Assembly (NCBI RefSeq): GCF_036962705.1
Contig: NZ_JBALOQ010000021.1
Coordinates: 24,302-88,301 of the forward strand
Length of the DNA: 64,000 bases
Direction: 5' to 3'
Source: Ferdinandcohnia sp036962705
Lineage (GTDB): Bacteria; Bacillota; Bacilli; Bacillales; Bacillaceae_L
In this document: piece after piece, positions 26,361-35,867 of the stretch
Position numbering within the stretch: the first letter of the stretch is position 1
Layout of the letters: the number at the start of each line of letters is the position of its first letter
Position numbers and translations under genes: made by a program
The notes under the pieces: generated by a model
The model's input: only the letters and a program-made list of their open reading frames with translations
Databases searched by the model: none
What the model was told of the DNA's origin: nothing

Positions 26361-28058
26361 ATGACACAAGATTTACGTCATAATTATTATCAAGAATTAA
26401 TTGATTTACAAGATGTAGAAGGGGTAGAAGCTCAAATTCGAAGTTTACTTGATGTTTCAATCGAATCCGTTTCTGACCTGGAAAATTGGTTAAAAGATGA
26501 AAAGAACTTAATGATTAAAATCTCGGAGGCGATGACAGGTCACCAAGTCGACTTCTACCGGAACACAGAGGATGCAGAAATCAAGTCGACTTATCTTCAC
26601 GATCAGCAAGTCATTCAACCACTTTTAATGAAATATGAAGCAAAATTGAATGAGAAATTCTGTAAGTCTCCTTATTTAAATCAATTAGATGAAAAACGCT
26701 ACGGCTTAATGCGACAAGTTCGCGAGTCCAAAGTAAAACTGTTCAGAGAAGAAAACATTCCTTTAATGGTAAAAGAACAAGAGCTCTGTACGAAGTATAG
26801 TGAAATTATGGGTGGGTTAACAGTTGAATGGGATGGGGAGGAAAAGCCTTTTCCGTTTATCCAATCCCAACTTGATCATCTAGACAGAGCCGTAAGAGAA
26901 AAAGCTTATAACAAGATGGGTTCTGCCTTTCGTCAAATTAAGCCTGATATGGATGCCATCATGGACGAACTCGTTCAACTACGCCATCAAATCGCTGTAA
27001 ATGCAGGCTTTGAAAATTATCGTGATTATATGTTTGTGGTCAAAAATCGTGAATATAGTGTCCAAGATTGTTATGACTTTCATGAAAATGTAGAGAAACA
27101 TATTATCCCAGCTTGGAATCGCTTAGCTGATGTGTTTAAGTCCAAGCTTGGTGTCGATACATATCGCCCTTGGGATAACACAGCTAAATTGATGAAAAAT
27201 CCTCCATACTCCGAGGTATCTACACTTATGGATGGCGTTTCTGAGATGTTAGGGAAAACCGATCCATATTTTGCAGACCGTTTCAATTACATGAGAGAGA
27301 ATGGGTTACTAGATCTTGGAGATCGGAAAGGAAAAAGCCCAGGTGGTTTCTGTACTTCCTTACCTGTTTCAGGGGATACCTTCGTTTTTGCGAACTTTAG
27401 TCCATCCTTTTTCTCTCTGATCGCATTAATTCATGAAATGGGCCATGCGGTGAATGGGTACCTCCAGTTTTCCGAGAACGGTCCTACTGAAGACTACCAG
27501 CACCGAATGGAAGTTGCTGAACTTTATTCCCATGGGATGGAATTGCTCTTACTGGATAAGCTGGATCGTTTTTATCCAGATGAAGAAGATTTTAAGAGCG
27601 CACAGCGTGAAGAGCTAAGACGGGCATTTACAATGTTATACGGCCCATTGTCAGGGGATCTATTCCAGCATTGGATGTATACGAATCCTAAACACACTGC
27701 CAAAGAGCGTGATGAAAAATACTTTGAAATCTCAAAACGTTATGGCTTAAACCCTGTTGATACTACTGGGCTGGAGCAAGAAATTGGGATGAGTTGGGCG
27801 GGCACCCTTCATTATTTCGAAGTCCCTTTCTATAATATTGAATACTCCATCTCGATGCTCGGTGCTCTACAGTCACTTGAGAATTATCAGAAAGACCCAG
27901 AGCAAGCTGTAGAATCCTTTAAAAAAGGTGCAAGTGCGGACTACAATCAATCCATCGCAGCTATTTATAAAGAAACTGGGGTCAGTTTTGATTTTTCAGA
28001 GCCGGCCGTTAAGCGAATGGGTGAATTCCTAGAAAAAGTCATTCAAGACATTCATTAA
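26361..28058 (+). CDS. M3-family oligoendopeptidase
   Basis: This is a 565-residue cytosolic zinc metallopeptidase of the M3/PepF type that cleaves oligopeptides. The zinc site HEMGH is at about 358-362, with the third ligand Glu in MEVAELYSHGMELL about 25 residues later and an active-site Tyr/His region in the C-terminal half. ATG 26361 follows AAGGGGAAGGGGAG. It stands alone with a terminator downstream. Its length is somewhat shorter than canonical PepF (about 600). Confidence 0.88.
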   Translation: MTQDLRHNYYQELIDLQDVEGVEAQIRSLLDVSIESVSDLENWLKDEKNLMIKISEAMTGHQVDFYRNTEDAEIKSTYLHDQQVIQPLLMKYEAKLNEKFCKSPYLNQLDEKRYGLMRQVRESKVKLFREENIPLMVKEQELCTKYSEIMGGLTVEWDGEEKPFPFIQSQLDHLDRAVREKAYNKMGSAFRQIKPDMDAIMDELVQLRHQIAVNAGFENYRDYMFVVKNREYSVQDCYDFHENVEKHIIPAWNRLADVFKSKLGVDTYRPWDNTAKLMKNPPYSEVSTLMDGVSEMLGKTDPYFADRFNYMRENGLLDLGDRKGKSPGGFCTSLPVSGDTFVFANFSPSFFSLIALIHEMGHAVNGYLQFSENGPTEDYQHRMEVAELYSHGMELLLLDKLDRFYPDEEDFKSAQREELRRAFTMLYGPLSGDLFQHWMYTNPKHTAKERDEKYFEISKRYGLNPVDTTGLEQEIGMSWAGTLHYFEVPFYNIEYSISMLGALQSLENYQKDPEQAVESFKKGASADYNQSIAAIYKETGVSFDFSEPAVKRMGEFLEKVIQDIH

Positions 28059-28115
28059 CGAAGTAGGAGTCCAGTGACAGTTCTTAAAGAGGACAATCGA
28101 AGTTTTGTGTACAGA

Positions 28116-28153
28116 AAGGCACCACTAGTGAGATTATCTAGTTGTGCCTTTTG
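28116..28153 (+). terminator. Terminator after the M3 peptidase
   Basis: An AAGGCAC-ACTAG/CTAGT-GTGCCTT stem followed by TTTTG. A second hairpin, GATGCGTTTC/GAAACGCATC at 28187-28218, has no T-tract. Confidence 0.65.
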
Positions 28154-28301
28154 CTATTGTACTAAACTGTTCTGTTTCTTCAGGAGAGATGCGTTTCCAA
28201 TTAATTCAGAAACGCATCTATATAAAGCTTCTTTTTTTTGCAAATTTCCTCCAACCCTACTCGTTTATAAAATATAATAATAGTAGAGTGGGGGGAATAA
28301 A

Positions 28302-29012
28302 GTGGAAACCGTTGAAATAGATTTATCAGAACGTTTTGAGATAGCTTTCAATCGAATTCATAAAGCTTTAAGTAAAATGGTCAAACACAAACATGGGGAT
28401 ATTTTTAGCCAATTAGTTGCGCATGGTGCAAAAAGACATGCCATTATCCGTTCTTATAAGGATGAACTCTTTCAATTTGCTAAGCTTAGAAATGCCATTG
28501 TCCATGAAAAATTACGTGCGGATTTTTACATAGCATCGCCACACCATGATGTTGTCGAGAGAATTGAAGAAATTGCGGAAATTTTGCAAAAGCCGGTTAC
28601 AGCCTTGTCTATTTCAAGTAACCCTGTTGTCTATTTTAATTATCATTCATCAATCAAGGACGTGATCCTCGCGATTCATGATAATACGTATACAAAATTT
28701 CCTATCTATAAAGATGGTTCATGCGTGGGAATATTAACGTCTGGAGCCGTTCTAAAGTGGATGGCAAAGCACCTAGCTAAAGATGTGATCGATTTAGCCA
28801 ATATACGAGTGGGAGAAGTAATTCATTACGAAACCAAACACCTCATTGATTTCATCGATAAAGACAGAGATATATTTGATGTGGAAGAAATGTTTGAAAA
28901 ACGACATGCCCATGGGAGAAAACTTGAGGCTGTTATCATCACTGAAAATGGACAAATCGATGAAAAACCATTAGGAATCATAACATCGTGGGATTTAATT
29001 GAAATTGATTAG
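28302..29012 (+). CDS. CBS-domain protein with an N-terminal helical region
   Basis: This is a 236-residue protein. Residues 1-95 form a helical region (LRNAIVHEKL is reminiscent of HEPN-like or HTH helices). Residues about 95-235 hold two CBS repeats (VILAIHDNTYTKFPIYKDG, then a second ending PLGIITSWDLIEID). CBS pairs commonly sense adenine nucleotides. The start is GTG 28302 after GTGGGGGGAA. It is a monocistronic unit. Confidence 0.7.
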   Translation: METVEIDLSERFEIAFNRIHKALSKMVKHKHGDIFSQLVAHGAKRHAIIRSYKDELFQFAKLRNAIVHEKLRADFYIASPHHDVVERIEEIAEILQKPVTALSISSNPVVYFNYHSSIKDVILAIHDNTYTKFPIYKDGSCVGILTSGAVLKWMAKHLAKDVIDLANIRVGEVIHYETKHLIDFIDKDRDIFDVEEMFEKRHAHGRKLEAVIITENGQIDEKPLGIITSWDLIEID

Positions 29013-29036
29013 TAAATTTATATAGAAAAATAGGTA

Positions 29037-29069
29037 CGAGAATGCACTCCAAATGGGTGCATTTTTTTA
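29037..29069 (+). terminator. Terminator of the CBS gene
   Basis: A GAATGCAC/GGTGCATT stem is followed by seven T. Confidence 0.85.
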
Positions 29070-29093
29070 TACAAAAATGAAGAGAAGGGCCGC

Positions 29094-29960
29094 CTACGTA
29101 AGCGGCAATACTTCCTGGAGTAACGAAAATAGCTCCGACTTTTTAGATGCTTCTTTTCGTTGCCTGCTAATACTCTCCGCAAAATATTCCTCTGATTCTT
29201 CCAGTTCCTGATTATATAACTCTTCCAATTTTCGGGTTAACACTCCATAAAAATAGGCAAATGGATTATGAATTGTATTTCTCTTTAGCTTCATAATCAT
29301 TTGTTTGAAAGCTTTGATGAATAGCTCGATCATATGTTCACATTCCCCGTCACGGTTGTTTTTAACTACTGCAATTGTTGCCATTTTCCAATATTCCTCG
29401 ATTGTTCTTGCTTCAGGAAAAAATGGTTTTACTGCTTCCACAAAGGAAACGGGAACTCGATCACTCGTAAAAGTGAAATCTAGAGGAGCGTCTTTACGTT
29501 TTTTTATATTTTCTTTAGTTTTTAAAGGATTACTAGTTTCTTTATGGTGGTCCAAAATTTCCTTTTTAGGTGGTTCATGATGAGTTGAGTTCATTTTTGG
29601 GTAACGATTAAACACGTAAAGATTGCTAGTTTGGGAGCCATTCTTGCGCTCGGTTTCATAAACCGTAATAATACCTAACGCCACTGCTTTTTGAATCATC
29701 CGTTTAAAAGTAGAACGTGATACACCATTTCCATTGTATTCTTCATGTATGGACTTCAACATCGTACCAATTTTTGCATTGCAAACCCCTGGAATTTTTG
29801 CTGAATAACGAACTAGGCGTTTTAACCCAACAAGCTCACCTTTTGAAAAATCATCCTTATATTGAAGCATCCACATCTCCATATGTCTGTTGAATTCCTG
29901 TAGATCACTAAAATTCGAATAGTCCTCGAACTTATCAATTGTGCCCGATTTTAAATTCAT
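29094..29960 (-). CDS. Winged-helix/HTH protein, replication-initiator-like
   Basis: This is a 288-residue protein. A central HTH-like segment (VCNAKIGTMLKSIHEEYN, then GVSRSTFKRMIQKAVALGII) is followed by a beta wing (YETERKNGSQTSNLYVFNRY). A charged linker and a helical C-terminal domain follow. ATG 29960 is preceded by GGGGTGGTG; an earlier ATG at 30017 lacks a site. Similar HTH proteins occur in plasmid replication and as chromosomal genes of bacilli. Function is not established. Confidence 0.55.
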   Translation of the reverse strand: MNLKSGTIDKFEDYSNFSDLQEFNRHMEMWMLQYKDDFSKGELVGLKRLVRYSAKIPGVCNAKIGTMLKSIHEEYNGNGVSRSTFKRMIQKAVALGIITVYETERKNGSQTSNLYVFNRYPKMNSTHHEPPKKEILDHHKETSNPLKTKENIKKRKDAPLDFTFTSDRVPVSFVEAVKPFFPEARTIEEYWKMATIAVVKNNRDGECEHMIELFIKAFKQMIMKLKRNTIHNPFAYFYGVLTRKLEELYNQELEESEEYFAESISRQRKEASKKSELFSLLQEVLPLT

Positions 29961-30148
29961 ACGAATACACCACCCCTTCACCATTGTTATAGAGAGGAGG
30001 TGGTAAAAAAGGGGCATCCTTTTTGAAAATTTTTTGTGGTCCCAATTACTATGAACTCATCTATCAAGAATTAAAGATTGTGATTCACCCTTAAAATAAA
30101 GTATAGTTAGTATCATTAAAACAATCGTTTGATTTAGGATGTGACGAA

Positions 30149-30856
30149 ATGCGTATTAATAAATATATAAGTGAATCTGGAAAGGCATCTAGACGAGGTG
30201 CCGATAAATTAATTACCGATGGGAGAGTGTTTATTAATGGTAAACGTGCAACTATAGGTAGCCAAGTAGAGCCTGGGGATGACGTTCGAGTAGATGGAAA
30301 CCCAATCCGAGTAGCAAGGAATAATGTCTATATTGCCTTAAATAAACCTGTAGGTATTACTAGTACAACAGAAAAAGGGGTAAAGGGGAATATTGTTGAC
30401 TTGGTCAACCATCCATTAAGAGTATTTAATATTGGGCGCCTGGATAAAGATTCAGAGGGCTTAATACTTCTTACGAACGATGGCGACATTGTTAACGAAA
30501 TTCTGCGTTCCGAAAATAAGCATGAAAAAGAATATATCGTTTCAGTGGACAAGCCAATTACTCCTGAATTCTTGAAGAAGATGTCAGAAGGTGTCAAAAT
30601 ATTAGGCACTAAAACACTTCCTTGTGAAGTAGTACAATTATCAAAATTTGATTTTCAAATCATTTTAACCCAAGGACTAAACCGTCAAATTCGCCGCATG
30701 TGCGCTGAATTAGGATACGACGTTTATCGATTACAAAGAAAACGAATCATGAATATTCATTTAGGTAACCTACCTCCCGGACAATGGAGAGATTTATCAA
30801 AGAAAGAACGAACTCAATTATTTAGAGAATTAAACTATGAGCCAAAAGAATGGTAA
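30149..30856 (+). CDS. rluF: RluF, 23S rRNA pseudouridine synthase
   Basis: This is a 235-residue RsuA/RluF-type pseudouridine synthase. The N-terminal S4 RNA-binding domain (about 1-50: MRINKYISESGKASRRGADK) precedes the catalytic domain with GRLDKDSEGLILLTND (catalytic Asp about 99) and the GLNRQIRRM motif. RluF modifies 23S rRNA position 2604 in E. coli. ATG 30149 lies after GATGTGACGAA, a weak site. Confidence 0.85.
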   Translation: MRINKYISESGKASRRGADKLITDGRVFINGKRATIGSQVEPGDDVRVDGNPIRVARNNVYIALNKPVGITSTTEKGVKGNIVDLVNHPLRVFNIGRLDKDSEGLILLTNDGDIVNEILRSENKHEKEYIVSVDKPITPEFLKKMSEGVKILGTKTLPCEVVQLSKFDFQIILTQGLNRQIRRMCAELGYDVYRLQRKRIMNIHLGNLPPGQWRDLSKKERTQLFRELNYEPKEW

Positions 30857-30872
30857 TTAAGTCGATGTAGTA

Positions 30873-30922
30873 CAAAGAACAATGAGAACTCTATGAATAG
30901 CAGTGTTCTCATTGTTCTTTGA
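30873..30922. terminator. Long hairpin after rluF
   Basis: A 16-base stem AAAGAACAATGAGAAC/GTTCTCATTGTTCTTT without a clean T-tract; likely a terminator or 3' stabiliser. Confidence 0.6.
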
Positions 30923-31061
30923 AATAAATAAAAACTCATTCACCTACGATACGGTTCACTTCAATTAATCCTATCCTTTTATAATAACAGATGGCTAGAG
31001 CACTATTTTGTGTATAAAAGGAAACAGAATCTGTTAGATAGCCCTGCTTTTTGCAAAAAAA

Positions 31062-31742
31062 CTAATTCGAATAAGTAAATGTTGCTTCAATCCTAGCGGT
31101 TATCGTTAATTCACCAGGTTGAATTGGTGTTGCTGCTTCGCTTTTTGCGAACATTGCGGTTTGAAATGGAACAGGTGGACTTTGTTGGGAAAGTTCCTGT
31201 ATCTGAATTGGTATGTCTTGAAGTTGGACACCTAAATTTTTAGCAATCGTCCGTGCTTTTTCCTGGGCGTCTAGTACAGCGTTCTGAAGCGCTTTTTCAT
31301 AATAGATTTTTGGGTTTCGAACCGTAAAATCAATATTAGTAACCGTATTTGCACCATTTTGAACTGATGTATCGACAATGCTACCAACGGATTGGATATC
31401 CACATCTGAAATTTGGAGCATATGAGTTACCCGATAACCTCTTACCGTCTGTTTTGAGTTTTCGAAGTTATAGAGGATTTCAATCCGAAAATCTACTGTT
31501 TTGATATGTTCTTTGGGTATCCCTAGTCCTAAGATAGAATCGATCACTTTTTTGGTAAGTTGGTTATTTTCATTCTGTGCTTCAGTGACTGTACTGCTTT
31601 CAGTAATGACCCCTAATGTAATCGTCGCTGAATTTGGTGTAGCAGTTACAATCCCCTCACCATTCACTTTCATTCTGTACGAATTGGCACTAATGTTCCG
31701 TTTCGACTGCGAGCGCATCATCCAAGGTTCATAATAATACAT
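31062..31742 (-). CDS. SIMPL (DUF541) domain protein
   Basis: This is a 226-residue SIMPL-domain protein (about 25-226; GEGIVTATPNSATITLGVIT, with repeated beta-alpha units). Related periplasmic or surface proteins relate to oxidative stress and signalling, but the function is not firmly known. There is no clear signal peptide, so localisation is uncertain. ATG 31742 follows GGAAGGAG; an ATG at 31793 would add 17 unlikely residues. Confidence 0.78.
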   Translation of the reverse strand: MYYYEPWMMRSQSKRNISANSYRMKVNGEGIVTATPNSATITLGVITESSTVTEAQNENNQLTKKVIDSILGLGIPKEHIKTVDFRIEILYNFENSKQTVRGYRVTHMLQISDVDIQSVGSIVDTSVQNGANTVTNIDFTVRNPKIYYEKALQNAVLDAQEKARTIAKNLGVQLQDIPIQIQELSQQSPPVPFQTAMFAKSEAATPIQPGELTITARIEATFTYSN

Positions 31743-31810
31743 AATAGTGCTCCTTCCCAAAATATCTTTGTTGTATTGTATTAGTTCAGGCAAATTTCGG
31801 TGTATAAAAA

Positions 31811-31842
31811 CAATAAGAAAAAGCCCACGAAACCTCGTGAGC
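31811..31842 (-). terminator. Terminator of the CPBP protease gene
   Basis: On the minus strand an AGCTCACGA/TCGTGGGCT stem is followed by TTTTTC. Confidence 0.75.
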
Positions 31843-32606
31843 TAATTTCCCGTTCTTTTTCTAAAAATTGGTCCAATAATGACATGTAAAAATATATCGC
31901 ATGTAAAGTGAGCAATCATTGCGATTTCAAGTCCATACTTCCAATACAAATATCCAAATAGGATACCTGGGACAGCATTAAGTAAAAGCGTACGCCAAAC
32001 AACAAGCTTTGATTTCCCGAAAAGAGCAAAAGCAGCCGGCAAATGCCCTACCCCAAATAAAAGGGCAGCAACGAGGATGCCAATCCAATACGAAGCATTC
32101 CCTAAACCTAGAAGGCTAGAGACATAAACAACTAGTGTCATTACGAATAAGCGGGTTAAAACTTCCTCTGAAATTCCTCCATAGAACGAAGCTAAAAATG
32201 CCTGAAATTTCGAAGGCTCATCGATATCGACCTTGGGCATTTTTTTCATAAACAATAAGTCTAATCCGAAGATGAGAATCGATGCAATGGCACCGACAAT
32301 AATACTTAACAGAATTGTTGCTGAGATGGAATATGGTATTGCAGTACCATCTAACCAATGTTCAACTAGCCACCAATGTAAATCAACCTTGGGAGCCAAC
32401 CAGGTTCCAATAAAAGCAGAAACTCCTAATAGGACAACACTTTGTAAAATGCTAATCAAAACAAGCACATGAGTGGGAGGAATTTTTTTGGTTGGATTCT
32501 TTCTAGCATCTTCTTCAATTGTGGTCTTCAGCGAATTAAACTGATACGGCATAACGGCTATTGCCCCAATGGATGCGGCTATCCAAAAAATAAAAAACTC
32601 TGTCAT
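31842..32606 (-). CDS. CPBP-family intramembrane metalloprotease
   Basis: This is a 254-residue polytopic membrane protein of the CPBP (Abi/Rce1) family. The catalytic signatures are EEVLTR (about 154-159), FGVGHLP and a C-terminal HFTCDIFLH. Members process or degrade peptides or act in self-immunity; the substrate is unknown. ATG 32606 follows AGGGTG. Confidence 0.8.
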   Translation of the reverse strand: MTEFFIFWIAASIGAIAVMPYQFNSLKTTIEEDARKNPTKKIPPTHVLVLISILQSVVLLGVSAFIGTWLAPKVDLHWWLVEHWLDGTAIPYSISATILLSIIVGAIASILIFGLDLLFMKKMPKVDIDEPSKFQAFLASFYGGISEEVLTRLFVMTLVVYVSSLLGLGNASYWIGILVAALLFGVGHLPAAFALFGKSKLVVWRTLLLNAVPGILFGYLYWKYGLEIAMIAHFTCDIFLHVIIGPIFRKRTGN

Positions 32607-32714
32607 TCTTAACACCCTCATTCATATTCGTAATCTTTTTATTCTGCAGATAATACGAATGAGGGAATAAAAAAGTTCACTAAATAAAAACAAAATAATT
32701 ATTTGAATTCGTGG

Positions 32715-33236
32715 CTAAAACCTTAATTTGACCTTCCTTGATTTCATGTTCCTTTTGATAAGACTTTTTAAAATGTTTATTTCTTCCTTTGAATTGAAGA
32801 AACTAATGGGCAGGACGATTGCTTTATTCTTTGAAACATACAATCGAAACATATCCTTCTCTTCTATTGCAAGGAATATGTTACTCCACTCTATATTAGC
32901 GTTTGATCTTCCTGTTTTTTGGCATATTCCATTATCATTTATTTCGTATGTGATTTCATCTTTAAATAATTGTTCATTTTTATACACTTTACTGAGATTC
33001 CTGTTCATTAAAATTACCGGTAGGAGAATGATTACACTAGAAATTATTAATGAAAAGATTGTTACCAAAATAGAACTACCAGTGATAATATCGGATAAGA
33101 CATAAAATGAACATAAAAAAACTATAATGAAATAACCAATTACATTTTTCCTTCTGTGATAACTATTATGCTTTTTGAAATCGGCATATGTTAATGTTCC
33201 AGAGACTGAAATTTTATCGTTATTCTTTGCTGCCAC
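32715..33236 (-). CDS. YcxB-like membrane protein
   Basis: This is a 173-residue protein with two adjacent hydrophobic helices (about 33-77) and a soluble C-terminal domain (about 85-165) of the YcxB type, with EINDNGICQKTGRSNANIEW. The start is GTG 33236, after GGAGGAAAAAAA. Function is unknown. Confidence 0.65.
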   Translation of the reverse strand: MAAKNNDKISVSGTLTYADFKKHNSYHRRKNVIGYFIIVFLCSFYVLSDIITGSSILVTIFSLIISSVIILLPVILMNRNLSKVYKNEQLFKDEITYEINDNGICQKTGRSNANIEWSNIFLAIEEKDMFRLYVSKNKAIVLPISFFNSKEEINILKSLIKRNMKSRKVKLRF

Positions 33237-33359
33237 TTTTTTTCCTCCATATAAACTATTTTCTATATATTACACAATACACTTACACTATTTTAACATT
33301 CTTCAATTATCCTGCACATGCTTGAAAATCAATTTGAAATATGATAGAAAATTTTTAAA

Positions 33360-33401
33360 TATAAAAATGCTCAGAGTTTCTATGCCCTGAGCATTTCTTA
33401 T
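33360..33401 (-). terminator. Terminator of the glucosaminidase gene
   Basis: Minus-strand AAATGCTCAG/CTGAGCATTT stem followed by T. Confidence 0.75.
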
Positions 33402-33409
33402 ATCAATAT

Positions 33410-34153
33410 TTAAGCCTGTTCAGCTTTAACTTCGTTCATAATGGATACAATATTTTTTACCCAGTGATTATTTAAACCTGTGGCATCGTTTGCCGCCTCA
33501 CTTGGTGCATAAACTGTTTGGATGTCACCAATTGTTTTATTTCCGTTTTCTACATAATATTCCTTTAAATAAATCGCCTTAAAGCGAATACTATCTTCAA
33601 TTGATTGAAACTTTTGCCAATTGGTTCCACCTTCAACTAATGTTTCACAACCAGGGTTTGGATAATCGGCACCAAAGATATTTGTATAAATTTCGGGCAT
33701 ACAAGTAATTCCTCCAATATTATTCCAAGGGGAACCAGCAATATCAGAATTGCCCCAACCTGTCTCCTGAGCAGCTAATGCGGCTAAAAATATAGGATCA
33801 ATTTCATGCTCTTCGCCTGATTGTACGAAGTTTGGTCCTAGACCTTTTAAATTCCCTTTTAGATGCTTGTCCAGTTCTGAACCAGAAATTGTATTTTCCT
33901 GTTCAACATTATAATTTTTAGAAGCCATTTCAACAGGTTTATTTTCAACAGGTTGAGTTTGAACAGGTTGATTTTGTTGTTCTAGATGATTTATTTTTTC
34001 TTTCTCTATTTTTTGTTCTTGACTGGGAGTCTTTTCAATTGTTTCAGCATTCGAATGATGGATTGTAGTAAAAATGCTAGTTCCCATAATAAGTAGAACA
34101 CCGAATAAATAGAGAAGGGCTGTTTTCTTCTTTATAAGAGTTGAGATTTTCAA
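33410..34153 (-). CDS. Exported glucosaminidase-domain protein
   Basis: This is a 247-residue exported protein with an uncleaved or cleaved N-terminal helix (about 11-30), a Gln/Glu/Pro-rich linker and a lysozyme-like glucosaminidase domain (about 95-245: PIFLAALAAQETGWGNS, SPWNNIGGI). It is expected to hydrolyse GlcNAc-MurNAc links in peptidoglycan. The start is TTG 34153, nine bases after GGAGG. Confidence 0.78.
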   Translation of the reverse strand: MKISTLIKKKTALLYLFGVLLIMGTSIFTTIHHSNAETIEKTPSQEQKIEKEKINHLEQQNQPVQTQPVENKPVEMASKNYNVEQENTISGSELDKHLKGNLKGLGPNFVQSGEEHEIDPIFLAALAAQETGWGNSDIAGSPWNNIGGITCMPEIYTNIFGADYPNPGCETLVEGGTNWQKFQSIEDSIRFKAIYLKEYYVENGNKTIGDIQTVYAPSEAANDATGLNNHWVKNIVSIMNEVKAEQA

Positions 34154-34278
34154 AGTATCCTACCTCCTTCATAAGACTATTTTCCTACTCGAAAATTATC
34201 CTAACATAATAAAATGACAGTCATGTTACAGAGGTATTACTAAGCTTTTATAAATATATGACAGCAAAGAAGCGTTGT

Positions 34279-34307
34279 TTGCAAATATGTTAGAAGTCTA
34301 GTATAAT
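34279..34307 (+). promoter_or_regulatory. SigA-type promoter
   Basis: -35 TTGCAA at 34279-34284, 17-base spacer, -10 TATAAT at 34302-34307; it drives the GNAT-like gene at 34416. Confidence 0.7.
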
Positions 34308-34415
34308 CGGAAACTGTATGTTCGTTGTCAAAAACGTAAACATTTTCCATTTTTATCAATAAAATGGAATTAAATTGCTTTTAAGGCAAAAAATATATAT
34401 TGAAAGGTGTTTATC

Positions 34416-34934
34416 ATGTATTTTCAAAGTTTGCTAATGAAAGAGGATCTGAATAAGAGCCCATCAGAGGTCAAACAGGATTTAGAGGATTTGCAGTTCC
34501 AGATGTATCGCATGCAGGACAATATCAAAGAAATTTCAAAAAAGCATCAAATCATCGGCATTGATCAATCGAAGGATGAAAAATGGGTAATTGTGTCTGC
34601 TTTTGATGATGGAAATCAGTGCCAAATCATGGTGAATGATTGTGAATCAGCTTATAAGGGCAAATGGGATTTTACCCTTCATGCCCAGTACAAAGAAGAT
34701 GATGCCATACACATCGGTGATATTAAAGGTCCTGCGAACCAAGGATATGGTTCAATCTGCATGAATCATTTAAAAGAAATCGCTCGTGAACAAAACATTC
34801 CTGTGATTACAGGTGATATAGCAAAAAGAGACTGGGATCACGTCGATCGTCTCGTCTATTTTTATGAAAAACACGATTTCGAAGTTGAAATCGATCCTAC
34901 AACTAAATCGGGTGAAATTGTTTGGAAAGATTAA
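34416..34934 (+). CDS. GNAT-like protein with N-terminal coiled coil
   Basis: This is a 172-residue protein. Residues 10-45 form a short coiled coil. The C-terminal half resembles a GNAT fold: NQGYGSICMNHLKEIA (about 108-123, acetyl-CoA loop and helix) and LVYFYEKHDFEVEI near the end. The substrate is unknown. ATG 34416 follows GAAAGGTG. Confidence 0.6.
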   Translation: MYFQSLLMKEDLNKSPSEVKQDLEDLQFQMYRMQDNIKEISKKHQIIGIDQSKDEKWVIVSAFDDGNQCQIMVNDCESAYKGKWDFTLHAQYKEDDAIHIGDIKGPANQGYGSICMNHLKEIAREQNIPVITGDIAKRDWDHVDRLVYFYEKHDFEVEIDPTTKSGEIVWKD

Positions 34935-35070
34935 CTTTATTGAGCAGAAGTAGGGGATTTCTGCTCAATAAAGTTAAAGCCTCCGGCGGATGCCACAGAT
35001 TTTCAAAGGAAGTTTTTCGAGCTTACTCGAAAAAATCTGGGCGCAAATACGCCAAGGCGTATTTGATATA
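34931..35070. repeat. Three-hairpin dispersed repeat, copy 2 (complete)
   Basis: Hairpin 1 is a perfect 18-base stem (34931-34975) with ends TAACTTTA/TAAAGTTA. A middle segment holds CCTCCGGCGG and a long imperfect hairpin with inner arms TTTTTCGAG/CTCGAAAAA and outer AGATTTT/AAATCT. Hairpin 3 is CAAATACGCC/GGCGTATTTG. The same ends appear at 12010-12124. It may be a structured RNA or a mobile repeat. Confidence 0.75.
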
Positions 35071-35078
35071 AAAAGAAG

Positions 35079-35124
35079 AAGGTCTGCTTACCATATATGA
35101 TACGGTAAAGCAGACCTTTTTTAT
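35079..35124 (+). terminator. Terminator upstream of the YitT-like gene
   Basis: A 14-base stem AGGTCTGCTTACC/GGTAAAGCAGACCT followed by six T. Confidence 0.85.
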
Positions 35125-35186
35125 GTATCAAAATAATGGTACCATATGTTAATAAAATCATAAGATACGATTTAGGAGCGTACAGC

Positions 35187-35801
35187 ATGAAAATAGTATA
35201 TAAAGGTTTGATACTGGGAATTGCAGCAAATATTCAAGGCTTTGCAATGGCCACTTTTTTATTTCCACATTTTATTCCAACCGGAGGAGCTGCTAATGTC
35301 GCAGTACTGTTCAATTATGTAGCGGGTACTCCTTTTGATATTACGCTTTGGTTGCTAAATGCTGGCCTTTTATTTGCAGCTATTAAGTGGCTTGGAAAGA
35401 GTACAGCTATTTGGACATTGTATTGTGTCACAGTAACAGCAGTCACTATTCGGATCTTTACTCCATTCATCACTGGCCCCATTTCAAATGTAATCGTCGA
35501 TTTACTTGTGGGCTCTGTTGTTTTTGGAGTGGGTATAGGGATTCTATTTCGAATGGGAGCCTCATCGGGTGGGATGGATATTTTAGCGTTAATTATTTCA
35601 AAACTAAAAGGATTTTCACCAGGGAAAACTCTATTTGCGATTAATGGGACGATATTGCTTACGACTGGTATTGTAGTGGATTGGAGAATAATAATTTATG
35701 CTATTGTTGGGCAATTTATTAGCACAAGGATTTTAGATTTCGTTTGTAAAGTCCAATTTCCAAGACAGCAGGGTCAAAAGACAAATGCGACAATTAGCTA
35801 A
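35187..35801 (+). CDS. YitT/DUF161 family membrane protein
   Basis: This is a 204-residue integral membrane protein with five to six hydrophobic helices. The motifs PTGGAANVAVLFNY (about 28-41) and RMGASSGGMDILALI (about 123-137) are typical of the YitT/YxkD family. The typical C-terminal cytoplasmic domain is missing; the protein is about 80 residues shorter than full YitT. ATG 35187 follows TTAGGAG. Function is unknown. Confidence 0.75.
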   Translation: MKIVYKGLILGIAANIQGFAMATFLFPHFIPTGGAANVAVLFNYVAGTPFDITLWLLNAGLLFAAIKWLGKSTAIWTLYCVTVTAVTIRIFTPFITGPISNVIVDLLVGSVVFGVGIGILFRMGASSGGMDILALIISKLKGFSPGKTLFAINGTILLTTGIVVDWRIIIYAIVGQFISTRILDFVCKVQFPRQQGQKTNATIS

Positions 35802-35803
35802 CG

Positions 35804-35841
35804 AAAAGGCGAGAACCTATTGCAGATCCTCGCCTTTTTTC
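35804..35841 (+). terminator. Terminator of the YitT-like gene
   Basis: AAGGCGAG/CTCGCCTT stem with TTTTTT. Confidence 0.8.
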
Positions 35842-35867
35842 TATGTCTAGCTCCAGCGCTTTTCTTA

